Position numbers and translations under genes: made by a program
Notes under the pieces: model-generated
Databases searched by the model: none
Seen by the model: the letters and a program-made list of their open reading frames with translations, nothing else
What the model was told of the DNA's origin: nothing
Origin: Candidatus Omnitrophota bacterium
GTDB taxonomy: Bacteria; Ratteibacteria; UBA8468; B48-G9; JAFGKM01
Assembly (NCBI GenBank): GCA_022704985.1
Contig: JAKJFI010000070.1
Location: 1 to 5,438, forward strand
DNA: 5,438 nt
Direction of reading: 5' to 3'
Shown here: one piece after another, positions 1-5,438 of the stretch
Layout of the letters: each line of letters starts with the position of its first letter
Position numbering within the stretch: position 1 is the first letter of the stretch

Positions 1-986
1 ACGGTAACCTTCTTTTGTTCGTTTGACGCGTGGATAAAAAGGTTGTTCCCCACATAAATGCCTACGTGCCCGACGCTCCCCCTGCGTTTGAAGAAAACGA
101 GGTCACCGTCGGCTATCTGGTCTTTTTCAACCGCGATACCTTCCTTGTATTGCAGATGGCATGTATTCGGAAGCGTTATTCCTATACTCCGATAAACTAA
201 CTTGGAAAGGGTTGAGCAATCTATTGAAGATATGCCCGTTCCGCCCAGTTTATAAGGCATGTTCAGATAGGTGAAAGCGTCCCTGATGATTGAATTGCGC
301 AGGGTTACTTCTTTTGTGGTTTCCGATTCCGAGAATGTGCTTTCCGTTATTGGAACCGGGGGTACGATTACTATCTGCCCTTCCTTGAAATCCTCGTCAG
401 CCAAAAGGTTGGCTTTCTTGAGTTCCTCAGGAGAAATGTTGTATTGAGCGCATATCTTGTCGAGGGTGTCGCCTTTTTTGATTTTATAATAGACCTTGTC
501 TGTCATCAACGCCATGATAGGGTCTGGCGTGTCAATGTTTGGCATCTGGCGCGGCACGTTTATTTTCAGCCGGCGTCCCGCGACGATTGCGGAACCTTTC
601 ATGTTGTTGGCTTTTCTGATAGATGATACGGAAACGTTATGCTTCCTGGCTATAGAAGTGAGGTTGTCGCCTTTCTTGATAGTATAGTACCTGGTCTCAT
701 ATCCCCATGTCGGATTGTCAACAGGCGTCGCCTTCTTTGATGATTTTGCGGAGGTTTTACTGAGCACCTTTTTGACTATTAGGCGTTGTTTGGGCTGGAT
801 GACTGAAGACTTAAGGTTATTGAGCTTTTTAATCTTGTCAGCGGAAGTATTGTATTTCTTCGCAACAGATGAAAGATTTTCGCCTTTTTTCACCGTGTGG
901 TAATGCATGACGTATTCAGGATAAAGGTTGCCGGATGCAAAGAAAAATAAAAGCAATAAACAGAAAATGTGTTTTGAAATTCTCAT
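1..986 (-). CDS. Secreted LysM x3 - NlpC/P60 cell-wall endopeptidase (3' end beyond window)
   Basis: This gene has no stop inside the window; 328 residues are visible and the last residues are lost off the left edge. Residues 1-19 look like a Sec signal peptide: MRISK, then a run rich in Leu and Phe, with likely cleavage after Ala-Ser-Gly. There is no lipobox. Three LysM domains follow at about residues 29-72, 100-144 and 166-209, each with a [VI]KKG[ED]xL core; they should bind glycan in peptidoglycan. Ser/Thr/Lys- or Pro-rich linkers separate them. Residues 229-328 match NlpC/P60 cysteine peptidases: catalytic Cys257 in the IDCS motif, His307 in GHVGIYVG and a third polar residue His319 in IHAS. 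The family cleaves stem-peptide bonds in the periplasm or outside the cell. The residue after the DCS motif is Thr instead of the usual Gly, a small deviation. The ATG overlaps the acetyltransferase stop as ATGA and has a strong Shine-Dalgarno site, so the start is secure and translation is probably coupled. The exact peptide bond cut is not known. Confidence 0.93.
   Translation of the reverse strand, partial: MRISKHIFCLLLLFFFASGNLYPEYVMHYHTVKKGENLSSVAKKYNTSADKIKKLNNLKSSVIQPKQRLIVKKVLSKTSAKSSKKATPVDNPTWGYETRYYTIKKGDNLTSIARKHNVSVSSIRKANNMKGSAIVAGRRLKINVPRQMPNIDTPDPIMALMTDKVYYKIKKGDTLDKICAQYNISPEELKKANLLADEDFKEGQIVIVPPVPITESTFSESETTKEVTLRNSIIRDAFTYLNMPYKLGGTGISSIDCSTLSKLVYRSIGITLPNTCHLQYKEGIAVEKDQIADGDLVFFKRRGSVGHVGIYVGNNLFIHASNEQKKVT
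360..902 (-). repeat. Three tandem LysM-coding repeats
   Basis: Three copies of a segment of about 44 codons lie at 771-902, 555-689 and 360-491. They are diverged at the DNA level but share a recognisable AAAGGCGA core near the start of each copy and a Lys-Lys/Ala-Asn-Asn type motif near the middle. They encode LysM peptidoglycan-binding domains. Linkers of about 22-28 codons separate them. The divergence points to old domain duplication, not recent expansion. Confidence 0.85.
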
Positions 987-1714
987 TCTATCTCCTTTGT
1001 TTCTGAAGTAACGGGAAACACTTTTGACAATTCCCTTTTCTTCTGTTCGAAATAATCGTCTATCTTGCAACGAAGTCCCTCCATGTTCTCTATAGTCAGG
1101 AGGCGTTCCTCAATCTTCTGCTGTTCTTCTATGATGATTCTCAAGGCGTCCGCAACCGGATCCGGAAGCTTGTTATGGTTTAGGTCTATTTGCTCCCTTT
1201 TTGCCTGGCCTACTATCCTTCCCGGAACGCCTACAACCGTTGCGCAGGGAGGAACGGGTTTTATTACGACCGAGCCCGCCCCTATTCTCGAATTATCTCC
1301 GATGGTTATGGCCCCCAAAACAACCGCTCCGGCGCCGACAACCACGTTATTGCCGAGCGTCGGATGCCGTTTTTTCTTTTCTACGGATGTTCCACCGAGA
1401 ACTACGCCCTGATAAAGAATAACACCGTCGCCTATTTCGGTGGTTTCCCCTATTACGACTCCCATTCCGTGATCTATGAAAAATCTCTTCCCTATGGCCG
1501 CCCCGGGGTGTATCTCAATTCCGGTCAGGAAGCGGTTCACGTGAGAAAGCAAGCGCGCGAGGCTTTTATCGCCCTTTTTCCACAAGAAGTGGGCGACCCT
1601 GTGCATTACGAGCGCGTGCAACCCCGGATAAGAGGTCAGAACCTCAAACATGTTTCTCGCCGCCGGGTCTCTTTCAAAAACTGTCTTTACATCCTCTTTT
1701 ATCTTTTCAAGCAT
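983..1714 (-). CDS. cysE: Serine O-acetyltransferase
   Basis: The enzyme transfers acetyl from acetyl-CoA to L-serine, giving O-acetylserine, the first step of cysteine synthesis in the cytoplasm. The 243-residue protein has a short helical N-terminal part (about 1-62), as in the shorter Gram-positive type enzymes. A left-handed beta-helix of hexapeptide repeats follows (about 65-170). Diagnostic residues are IEIHPG with His69, the catalytic IDHG with Asp81-His82, GETTEIG, the GGT at 107-109, His117 in KRHP, and the closing VGVPGRIVG. Where E. coli CysE has Asp143 before IHP, this protein has Glu67, as many short bacterial enzymes do. After the helix comes a charged tail of about 65 residues; residues 187-230 look like a coiled coil. 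The protein ends in Glu, not the Ile that docks into cysteine synthase in the classical complex. The ATG lies 6 bases after the E2 stop with no good Shine-Dalgarno site, so it is probably translated by coupling to E2. The start matches the family N-terminus. Confidence 0.95.
   Translation of the reverse strand: MLEKIKEDVKTVFERDPAARNMFEVLTSYPGLHALVMHRVAHFLWKKGDKSLARLLSHVNRFLTGIEIHPGAAIGKRFFIDHGMGVVIGETTEIGDGVILYQGVVLGGTSVEKKKRHPTLGNNVVVGAGAVVLGAITIGDNSRIGAGSVVIKPVPPCATVVGVPGRIVGQAKREQIDLNHNKLPDPVADALRIIIEEQQKIEERLLTIENMEGLRCKIDDYFEQKKRELSKVFPVTSETKEIE
992..998 (-). promoter_or_regulatory. Ribosome binding site for the LysM-NlpC/P60 gene
   Basis: Reading the minus strand, AAAGGAG sits 5 bases before the ATG at 984-986, inside the last codons of the acetyltransferase gene. 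It fixes the start of the hydrolase at the ATGA overlap and supports coupled translation of the two genes. Confidence 0.8.
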
Positions 1715-1720
1715 AGTTTA

Positions 1721-2953
1721 TTAAATAGCAAGAATTCCAGGATTCTCAAATAACTCCTTAAACTTTTTATAGAATAATCCTGCATATGAACCGTCAATTA
1801 TCCTATGGTCAAAAGAGAATGAAACGTTCATAACGGATTTTATTTCGGGTTTGTCTCCGACTATGACAATTTCCTTTCCGAGTTTGCCGACGCCCATGAT
1901 TGCAGTGCCCGGAGGACTTATGATAGGTTGAAAATTCTCAACACCGTACATCCCGAGATTTGATATTACAAATCTGGCATTTTTCAACTCCGCTTCGCTG
2001 AGGCTGTTTGTCCGCGCTTTCTCGATAAGCTCTTTCCTATTGATAGAAATGTTTACAATATCCCTGTTGTCGCAGTCTCTCAGTACGGGTACAACCAGAC
2101 CATGTTCCACCGATACCGCCAGTCCGATGTCAACCGCAGGGTAAATTCTGACTTCTCCGCTGACCATCGCCGCGTTTATAAGGGGGTATTCCCTTATCGC
2201 CTTTGCGGCCGTAAAGAGAAGAAAATCCGTATAGGTGAGATCCGTCCCCAGAATCTTTTTCTCATTTTTCAGTTTGATTATTTCGTCAGCGATAAACTTG
2301 CCCTGGAAATAATAATGGGGTATCTCTCTCTTGCTTTCGCTGAGCCGCTTGGCGATTATTCTTCTCAACGGAGTCCATTCCTGAACGGTGTATCCTGTAT
2401 CACCGCCCTTCTCTCCCTTGAGAGGAACGGGTTCGGGTGAGGGTGAATGAGAGGTTTTGTTTTTTTCCACATAATCAAGAACATCCTTTTTCTCTATTCT
2501 TCCTTCCGGTCCTGTACCTTTTAACAGTGAAATGTCAATCCCTGATTCTTCCGCAATCTTTTTTGCGAGGGGACTTGCCTTAATCCTTTTCGAACCGTCG
2601 GGTTGCCTGATTTCCGTTTTAGTTTCTTCGGGTGCGATAGCCGCGGCAGGTTTATGCTCGGGAGGTTGTTCGCCGGAGGGTTTTTCGAGAGTTTCCGGCA
2701 CGGGTTCATCGGGCGCGTCGGAGATGTATCCAATCGCCGTGATTACCGGAATGGGTTCGTCGGACGGTTCATGGAGCTTCCTGCGCAGGTAGCCCTCATG
2801 AAGGGATTCAACCTCGAAATTCGTCTTATCGCTCATGACTTCGAAGAGCACCTCTCCCTTTTCTACCTTGTCGCCGACTTCCTTTTTCCATGCAACAAGG
2901 TATCCCTCTTCCATCGTTTCGCCGAGTTTCGGCATAATCACTTCACGTATCAT
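1721..2953 (-). CDS. 2-oxoacid dehydrogenase complex E2, dihydrolipoyl acyltransferase
   Basis: This is the core subunit of a pyruvate, acetoin or branched-chain type dehydrogenase complex. It carries the acyl group on lipoate from E1 to CoA in the cytoplasm. The 410 residues are normal for a one-lipoyl E2. The lipoyl domain spans about 1-78 with lipoyl Lys43 in MSDKTN. A Pro/Glu/Ala-rich linker covers about 79-121. The peripheral-subunit-binding domain lies at about 122-162 (ASPLAKKIAEESG, then GTGPEGRI). A second linker runs from about 163 to 188, and the catalytic domain covers about 190-410. The active site shows DHRIIDG with His383 and Asp387, and Ser331 in ISNLGMYG. The lipoyl site with Met-Ser before Asp-Lys resembles a known bacterial subgroup with EVMTDK at this place, so it is not a defect. 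The gene starts 4 bases after the E1 beta stop, behind a Shine-Dalgarno site. Acyl specificity cannot be read with confidence from the sequence. Confidence 0.95.
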   Translation of the reverse strand: MIREVIMPKLGETMEEGYLVAWKKEVGDKVEKGEVLFEVMSDKTNFEVESLHEGYLRRKLHEPSDEPIPVITAIGYISDAPDEPVPETLEKPSGEQPPEHKPAAAIAPEETKTEIRQPDGSKRIKASPLAKKIAEESGIDISLLKGTGPEGRIEKKDVLDYVEKNKTSHSPSPEPVPLKGEKGGDTGYTVQEWTPLRRIIAKRLSESKREIPHYYFQGKFIADEIIKLKNEKKILGTDLTYTDFLLFTAAKAIREYPLINAAMVSGEVRIYPAVDIGLAVSVEHGLVVPVLRDCDNRDIVNISINRKELIEKARTNSLSEAELKNARFVISNLGMYGVENFQPIISPPGTAIMGVGKLGKEIVIVGDKPEIKSVMNVSFSFDHRIIDGSYAGLFYKKFKELFENPGILAI

Positions 2954-2957
2954 TCAA

Positions 2958-3935
2958 TTATCCCCTTATGAGTTTTCTTGCCGCTCTGCATATCCTGTCT
3001 GAATCAGGTATCGCCAGTTTTTCAAGCACGGGGCTCTTCGGCATAGGCACATCCTCGCCGGCCACCCTTATTATCGGAGCGTCAAGATAGTCAAAAGCAT
3101 TTTCCATAATCTGTGCGGCTATCTCCGCGCCTGTTCCGCCGGTTTTGCAGTCTTCCTCGACTATTATCGCCCTGTTTGTCTTTTTCACGGATTTGACCAC
3201 GGTTTCAATGTCCATCGGAAGCAGTGTTCGGAGGTCAACTATCTCCGCTGAAATCCCTTCCTTCTCCAGCGTCTTTGCCGCCTCCTGGCAGAAAAGCGCC
3301 ATCCTTGAATATGTAATGAGGGTTACGTCTTTTCCCTCCCTTTTTATGTCCGCAACTCCTATTGGTACGGTATATTCTTCTTCCGGTATCTGCCCCTTTG
3401 TGTTATAAAGCATTTTGTGTTCTATGAAAACTACGGGGTTGTTTTCTCTGATGGAACTCTTCAGAAGTCCCTTTGCGTCGTAGGGCGTAGAGGGCATGAC
3501 TACCTTTATCCCGGGTATGTGTATGAGCCATGATTCAAGCGATTGCGAGTGGTGCGCACCCAGCGTTCTGCCTGCTCCCCCCTCGGTTCTCAATGTGAAC
3601 GGCACGGTGCATTTGCCACCGAACATGTAGCGTATCTTGGCTACCTGATTGTTGAGCTGTTCCAGGCACAGACCGATAAAATCAATGTACATTATTTCAA
3701 CTACCGGTCTCATGCCTGTCAAAGCCGCTCCAAGCCCGACTCCCACTATGGCGTTCTCCGATATGGGGGTATCAAGCACCCGGTTGTCCCCGTACTTCTT
3801 CCAGAGCCCCGCCGTTACCCCGTATGCTCCGCCGTATATGGCTATGTCTTCTCCGAGAAGGAAGACGTTGGGATCCTTTTCCATTTCTTCAAGCAGTGCT
3901 TCGTTCAGCGCTTCCCTGTAAGTAATCTCCTTCAT
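2958..3935 (-). CDS. 2-oxoacid dehydrogenase E1 component, beta subunit
   Basis: With the alpha subunit this forms the thiamine diphosphate-dependent E1 alpha2-beta2 decarboxylase, which also docks on E2. The protein has 325 residues, the usual length of PdhB/AcoB-type subunits. It starts with KEITYREALNEAL, and shows LLGEDIAIYGGAYGVT (27-41) and DTPISE with Glu60, which matches the glutamate that activates the thiamine aminopyrimidine. It also has GGAGRTLGAHHSQS (119-132) with the His128/His129 pair at the active-site loop. The C-terminal transketolase-type domain has DLRTLLPMD (234-242) and ends with VPMPKSPVLEKLAIPD (296-311). The frame stays open for 36 codons upstream into the end of E1 alpha, but that part is unlike the family. 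The ATG at 3933-3935 has a good Shine-Dalgarno site and gives the normal N-terminus. A gap of 31 bases separates it from E1 alpha. Pyruvate, acetoin or a branched-chain oxoacid are all possible substrates. Confidence 0.95.
   Translation of the reverse strand: MKEITYREALNEALLEEMEKDPNVFLLGEDIAIYGGAYGVTAGLWKKYGDNRVLDTPISENAIVGVGLGAALTGMRPVVEIMYIDFIGLCLEQLNNQVAKIRYMFGGKCTVPFTLRTEGGAGRTLGAHHSQSLESWLIHIPGIKVVMPSTPYDAKGLLKSSIRENNPVVFIEHKMLYNTKGQIPEEEYTVPIGVADIKREGKDVTLITYSRMALFCQEAAKTLEKEGISAEIVDLRTLLPMDIETVVKSVKKTNRAIIVEEDCKTGGTGAEIAAQIMENAFDYLDAPIIRVAGEDVPMPKSPVLEKLAIPDSDRICRAARKLIRG
2962..2967 (-). promoter_or_regulatory. Ribosome binding site for E2
   Basis: On the minus strand AAGGGG lies 8 bases before the E2 ATG (2951-2953), within the last sense codons of E1 beta. 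It supports the first Met as start rather than Met7, which would cut into the first lipoyl strand. The two genes are probably translationally coupled. Confidence 0.7.
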
Positions 3936-3942
3936 CCCTTTG

Positions 3943-3950
3943 CTCCTCTT
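3943..3950 (-). promoter_or_regulatory. Ribosome binding site deciding the E1 beta start
   Basis: On the minus strand AAGAGGAG ends 7 bases before the ATG at 3933-3935. No similar site serves the longer reading that begins inside E1 alpha, so the shorter 325-residue protein is preferred. Confidence 0.8.
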
Positions 3951-3966
3951 GAAAAATTCCAAGTGT

Positions 3967-4926
3967 TCATATATATAAATCGGTGTAGAGCTCTTCAGGT
4001 TCCGGGTACGGGCTGTTAATGGCGTAATCCACAGCTTCGTCAAGCTCCTTAGTTACAAATTCTTCCAGTTCTTTCACTTCTTGCTCCGAAATAACGCCCT
4101 GCCCTATCATCTTTCCGGTGAAAAGCTTTATAGGATCGCGTTCGCGCCAGAACTTCTCCTCCTCTCTTGTCCTGTAGTTTCTCGGGTCGCTCCGGCTATG
4201 TCCGTAATACCTGTATGTGTTTGCCACTATAAAACTGGGTCCGTTGCCGTTTCTTGCATAATCTATCCATTTGCGCGCGGTTTCCCTTACGGCAAGTACG
4301 TCCTGTCCGTCAACGCAATCATATTTCATATCGAACGCAAGCGCTTTCTTTGTAAGGTCCTGAACCGCACTTGCCCTCTCCACGGAAACACTCATGCCGT
4401 AGAGATTGTTCTCGCACATGTAGACGACCGGAAGTTTCCAGAGTGAAGCCATGTTCAGGCACTCGAAAAAGATGCCGTTGTTGGTGGCGCCGTCGCCGAA
4501 GAAACAAACCACGACCTGTCCGGTTTTTCTCATTTTTACGGAAAGACCTGCTCCCGTTGCTATCCCGAGGCTTCCCGCCACTATCCCGTTAGCTCCGAGG
4601 TTGCCCTTGGAAACGTCTGCAAGATGCAGGGAACCGCCTTTTCCCTTGCATACCCCGGTTTTCTTGCCCAATATTTCGGCCATCAGCGCTTTCAGGTCCC
4701 CGTCCTTTGCGACAGCGTGTCCGTGCCCCCTGTGCGTGCTCGTGATATAGTCATCGGCATTCAGCGCCGAGATTGTCCCGGTCGCCACTGCCTCCATTCC
4801 GGCGTATAGATGCGACCCGCCTTCCGCTATATTCTTTGCCAGCAGTTCCATTATCCTGTCCTCAAACTGCCGGATTTCCATCATTTGTTGCAGTAATTTC
4901 TTGGCAAGTTCCTTATCTGCTTCCAT
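3967..4926 (-). CDS. 2-oxoacid dehydrogenase E1 component, alpha subunit
   Basis: This is the thiamine diphosphate-binding subunit of E1, which decarboxylates the oxoacid (or cleaves acetoin) and reductively acylates lipoate on E2. With the start chosen here it has 319 residues, close to short AcoA/PdhA-type alpha subunits. Family marks in order: IRQFEDRI near the N-terminus, STHRGHGH with His65/His68/His70, KGKGGSLH, GNLGANGIVAG, and the thiamine-diphosphate motif from GDG at 144-146 to ENN ending at Asn174. A loop YRYYGHSRSDP (238-248) is followed by YRTREEE. The loop and the GMSVSVERA segment (177-185) resemble pyruvate dehydrogenase E1 alpha more than acetoin dehydrogenase. In the segment HLYAGMEAV a Met replaces the usual Gln or Glu. 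An upstream TTG (4954-4956) and a first ATG (4927-4929) are in frame. The TTG sits inside a hairpin and the first ATG is only 2 bases from the Shine-Dalgarno site, so the second ATG is preferred. The first is possible and would add one Met. Confidence 0.94.
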   Translation of the reverse strand: MEADKELAKKLLQQMMEIRQFEDRIMELLAKNIAEGGSHLYAGMEAVATGTISALNADDYITSTHRGHGHAVAKDGDLKALMAEILGKKTGVCKGKGGSLHLADVSKGNLGANGIVAGSLGIATGAGLSVKMRKTGQVVVCFFGDGATNNGIFFECLNMASLWKLPVVYMCENNLYGMSVSVERASAVQDLTKKALAFDMKYDCVDGQDVLAVRETARKWIDYARNGNGPSFIVANTYRYYGHSRSDPRNYRTREEEKFWRERDPIKLFTGKMIGQGVISEQEVKELEEFVTKELDEAVDYAINSPYPEPEELYTDLYI

Positions 4927-4931
4927 CATGT

Positions 4932-4939
4932 CTCCCCTT
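4932..4939 (-). promoter_or_regulatory. Ribosome binding site deciding the E1 alpha start
   Basis: On the minus strand AAGGGGAG is followed by two consecutive ATG codons, 2 and 5 bases downstream. Spacing favours the second ATG (4924-4926). The site lies just after a hairpin in the leader of E1 alpha. Confidence 0.7.
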
Positions 4940-4948
4940 ATCCGGACT

Positions 4949-4977
4949 CCCCTCAAGACAAGACTTCTTATGAGGGG
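4949..4977 (-). other. Intergenic stem-loop upstream of E1 alpha
   Basis: Between the dehydrogenase stop and the E1 alpha start, CCCCTCA at one end pairs with TGAGGGG at the other, a perfect 7-bp stem. After a 2-base bulge, AGA pairs with TCT, leaving a 7-base loop. No T-run follows on either strand within several bases, so it is not a standard intrinsic terminator. It may be an mRNA-processing, stability or attenuation element. The stem is seen directly; the role is inference. Confidence 0.5.
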
Positions 4978-4987
4978 TTCATGACTT

Positions 4988-5438
4988 TTACGGTGTTATG
5001 ATTATCTTGAGTCCTTTCTTTTTCTCCGCTTTCTCAAGTCCTTTCTTTATGTCTGCAAGCTTAAACGCATCCGTTATAAAATTCTTTGCATTAATCCTTC
5101 CTGACGAAATCATGTCCAGCGCTATCCTGTTGTGGATAGGGTTTGACCCGTGGGTGCCTGTCACAAAAAATTCGCCGTAGTGCAGAAGGTTGCTGTTGAA
5201 ATTTATTAAAGGTTTCTCTTTTGGAAGTCCTCCGAAATAATTAACCGAGCCTCTTTTCGCAACCAGTTCGAGCGCCAGTTCCTGCGGCTGGTGCGCGCCT
5301 ACCGCTACTATGACCCTGTCGGCCATTCTTCCGTCCGTCAATTCGGAAACGGTCTTTTTTATGTCGGATTTGCCCATATCTACGAGAACGGCGCCGGTGA
5401 AACCGGCAGACTTTATCCTGTCGGAAGAAATGTCGGCA
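4988..5438 (-). CDS. Medium-chain zinc-type alcohol/polyol dehydrogenase, C-terminal part (5' end beyond window)
   Basis: The gene enters from the right edge and 149 residues are visible, probably a little under half of a protein of about 340-350. They cover the second half of the NAD-binding Rossmann domain and the C-terminal segment of the medium-chain dehydrogenase superfamily. The second visible residue, Asp in ADISSDR, sits where the NAD ribose-binding Asp is expected at the end of the second beta strand, which suggests NAD rather than NADP. Other family marks are ELTDGRMADRVIVAVG, the GGLP turn, LLHYGEFFVTGTHGS and LISSGRI-like MISSGRINAKNFIT, ending in GLKIIITP. These resemble sorbitol, threonine and 2,3-butanediol dehydrogenases. 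The zinc ligands and substrate pocket residues of the N-terminal part are outside the window, so metal content and substrate cannot be judged. An internal Met at 5375-5377 is not the start, because conserved sequence continues upstream. It is followed by the E1 alpha gene after 61 bases. Confidence 0.88.
   Translation of the reverse strand, partial: ADISSDRIKSAGFTGAVLVDMGKSDIKKTVSELTDGRMADRVIVAVGAHQPQELALELVAKRGSVNYFGGLPKEKPLINFNSNLLHYGEFFVTGTHGSNPIHNRIALDMISSGRINAKNFITDAFKLADIKKGLEKAEKKKGLKIIITP

Noticed and set aside
1190..1753. Long plus-strand open frame (187 codons) opposite the acetyltransferase
   Set aside because: It lies antisense to a clearly conserved gene, its product resembles no family I know, and there is no convincing ribosome binding site. 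It is a shadow of the real gene.
2822..2830. Altered lipoyl-lysine motif in E2 as a loss of function
   Set aside because: The Asp-Lys core is intact, and a Met-Ser/Thr before it is known in a bacterial E2 subgroup, so the domain should be functional.
3945..3966. Small inverted repeat (CTTG...CAAG) between E1 alpha and E1 beta
   Set aside because: Only four strong base pairs with an AT-rich loop; it is too weak to claim as a terminator or regulatory structure.
3543..4019. Plus-strand open frame (158 codons) opposite E1 beta and the E1 alpha end
   Set aside because: The product shows no recognisable domain and the opposite strand encodes a strongly conserved protein across the full span.
3936..4043. 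N-terminal extension of E1 beta by 36 codons
   Set aside because: It would overlap E1 alpha, lacks family similarity, and the ATG at 3933-3935 has a well-placed Shine-Dalgarno site and the expected N-terminus.
4927..4956. TTG start giving a 10-residue longer E1 alpha
   Set aside because: The TTG lies in the arm of a hairpin, has no ribosome binding site in front, and the extra residues include the coding of the real Shine-Dalgarno site.
4927..4987. Possible promoter ahead of E1 alpha
   Set aside because: The -10-like and -35-like words present have wrong spacing (about 13 bases), so no promoter can be supported.

Overview
The window holds six genes. All lie on the minus strand, so they read from right to left, and they are packed head to tail like one operon. 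Both end genes run off the window. No gap exceeds about 60 bases, and I saw no RNA gene, mobile element, CRISPR array or clear promoter. The organism is a bacterium of moderate GC content; Shine-Dalgarno sites precede four of the five visible starts. The gene mix does not fix the phylum. It would fit an uncultured bacterial lineage, but that is a guess.

In transcription order, the right edge (4988-5438) carries the C-terminal half of a medium-chain, zinc-dependent type dehydrogenase of the sorbitol/threonine/2,3-butanediol dehydrogenase group. A 61-base gap containing a GC-rich hairpin follows. Next come three subunits of a 2-oxoacid dehydrogenase complex: E1 alpha (3967-4926), E1 beta (2958-3935) and a single-lipoyl-domain E2 acyltransferase (1721-2953). 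The dihydrolipoyl dehydrogenase (E3) is not in the window. Six bases after E2 begins a serine O-acetyltransferase (cysE type, 983-1714). Its stop codon overlaps the start of a secreted cell-wall hydrolase with three LysM domains and an NlpC/P60 peptidase domain (1-986). That last gene is open at the left edge.

The E1 and E2 subunits would decarboxylate a 2-oxoacid (or cleave acetoin) and pass the acyl group to CoA. If the product is acetyl-CoA, the next gene, serine acetyltransferase, uses it to make O-acetylserine for cysteine synthesis. The upstream dehydrogenase could supply a substrate, as butanediol dehydrogenase does in acetoin operons, but the exact substrate cannot be read from this sequence. 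The cell-wall hydrolase has no evident metabolic link to the rest and may simply be co-transcribed.

Overall this is a fairly ordinary metabolic region. I found no convincing sign of a new type of system. The points worth a second look are the E2-cysE-hydrolase linkage, the intergenic hairpin, the unusual C-terminus of the acetyltransferase and the eukaryote-like loop motifs in E1 alpha.
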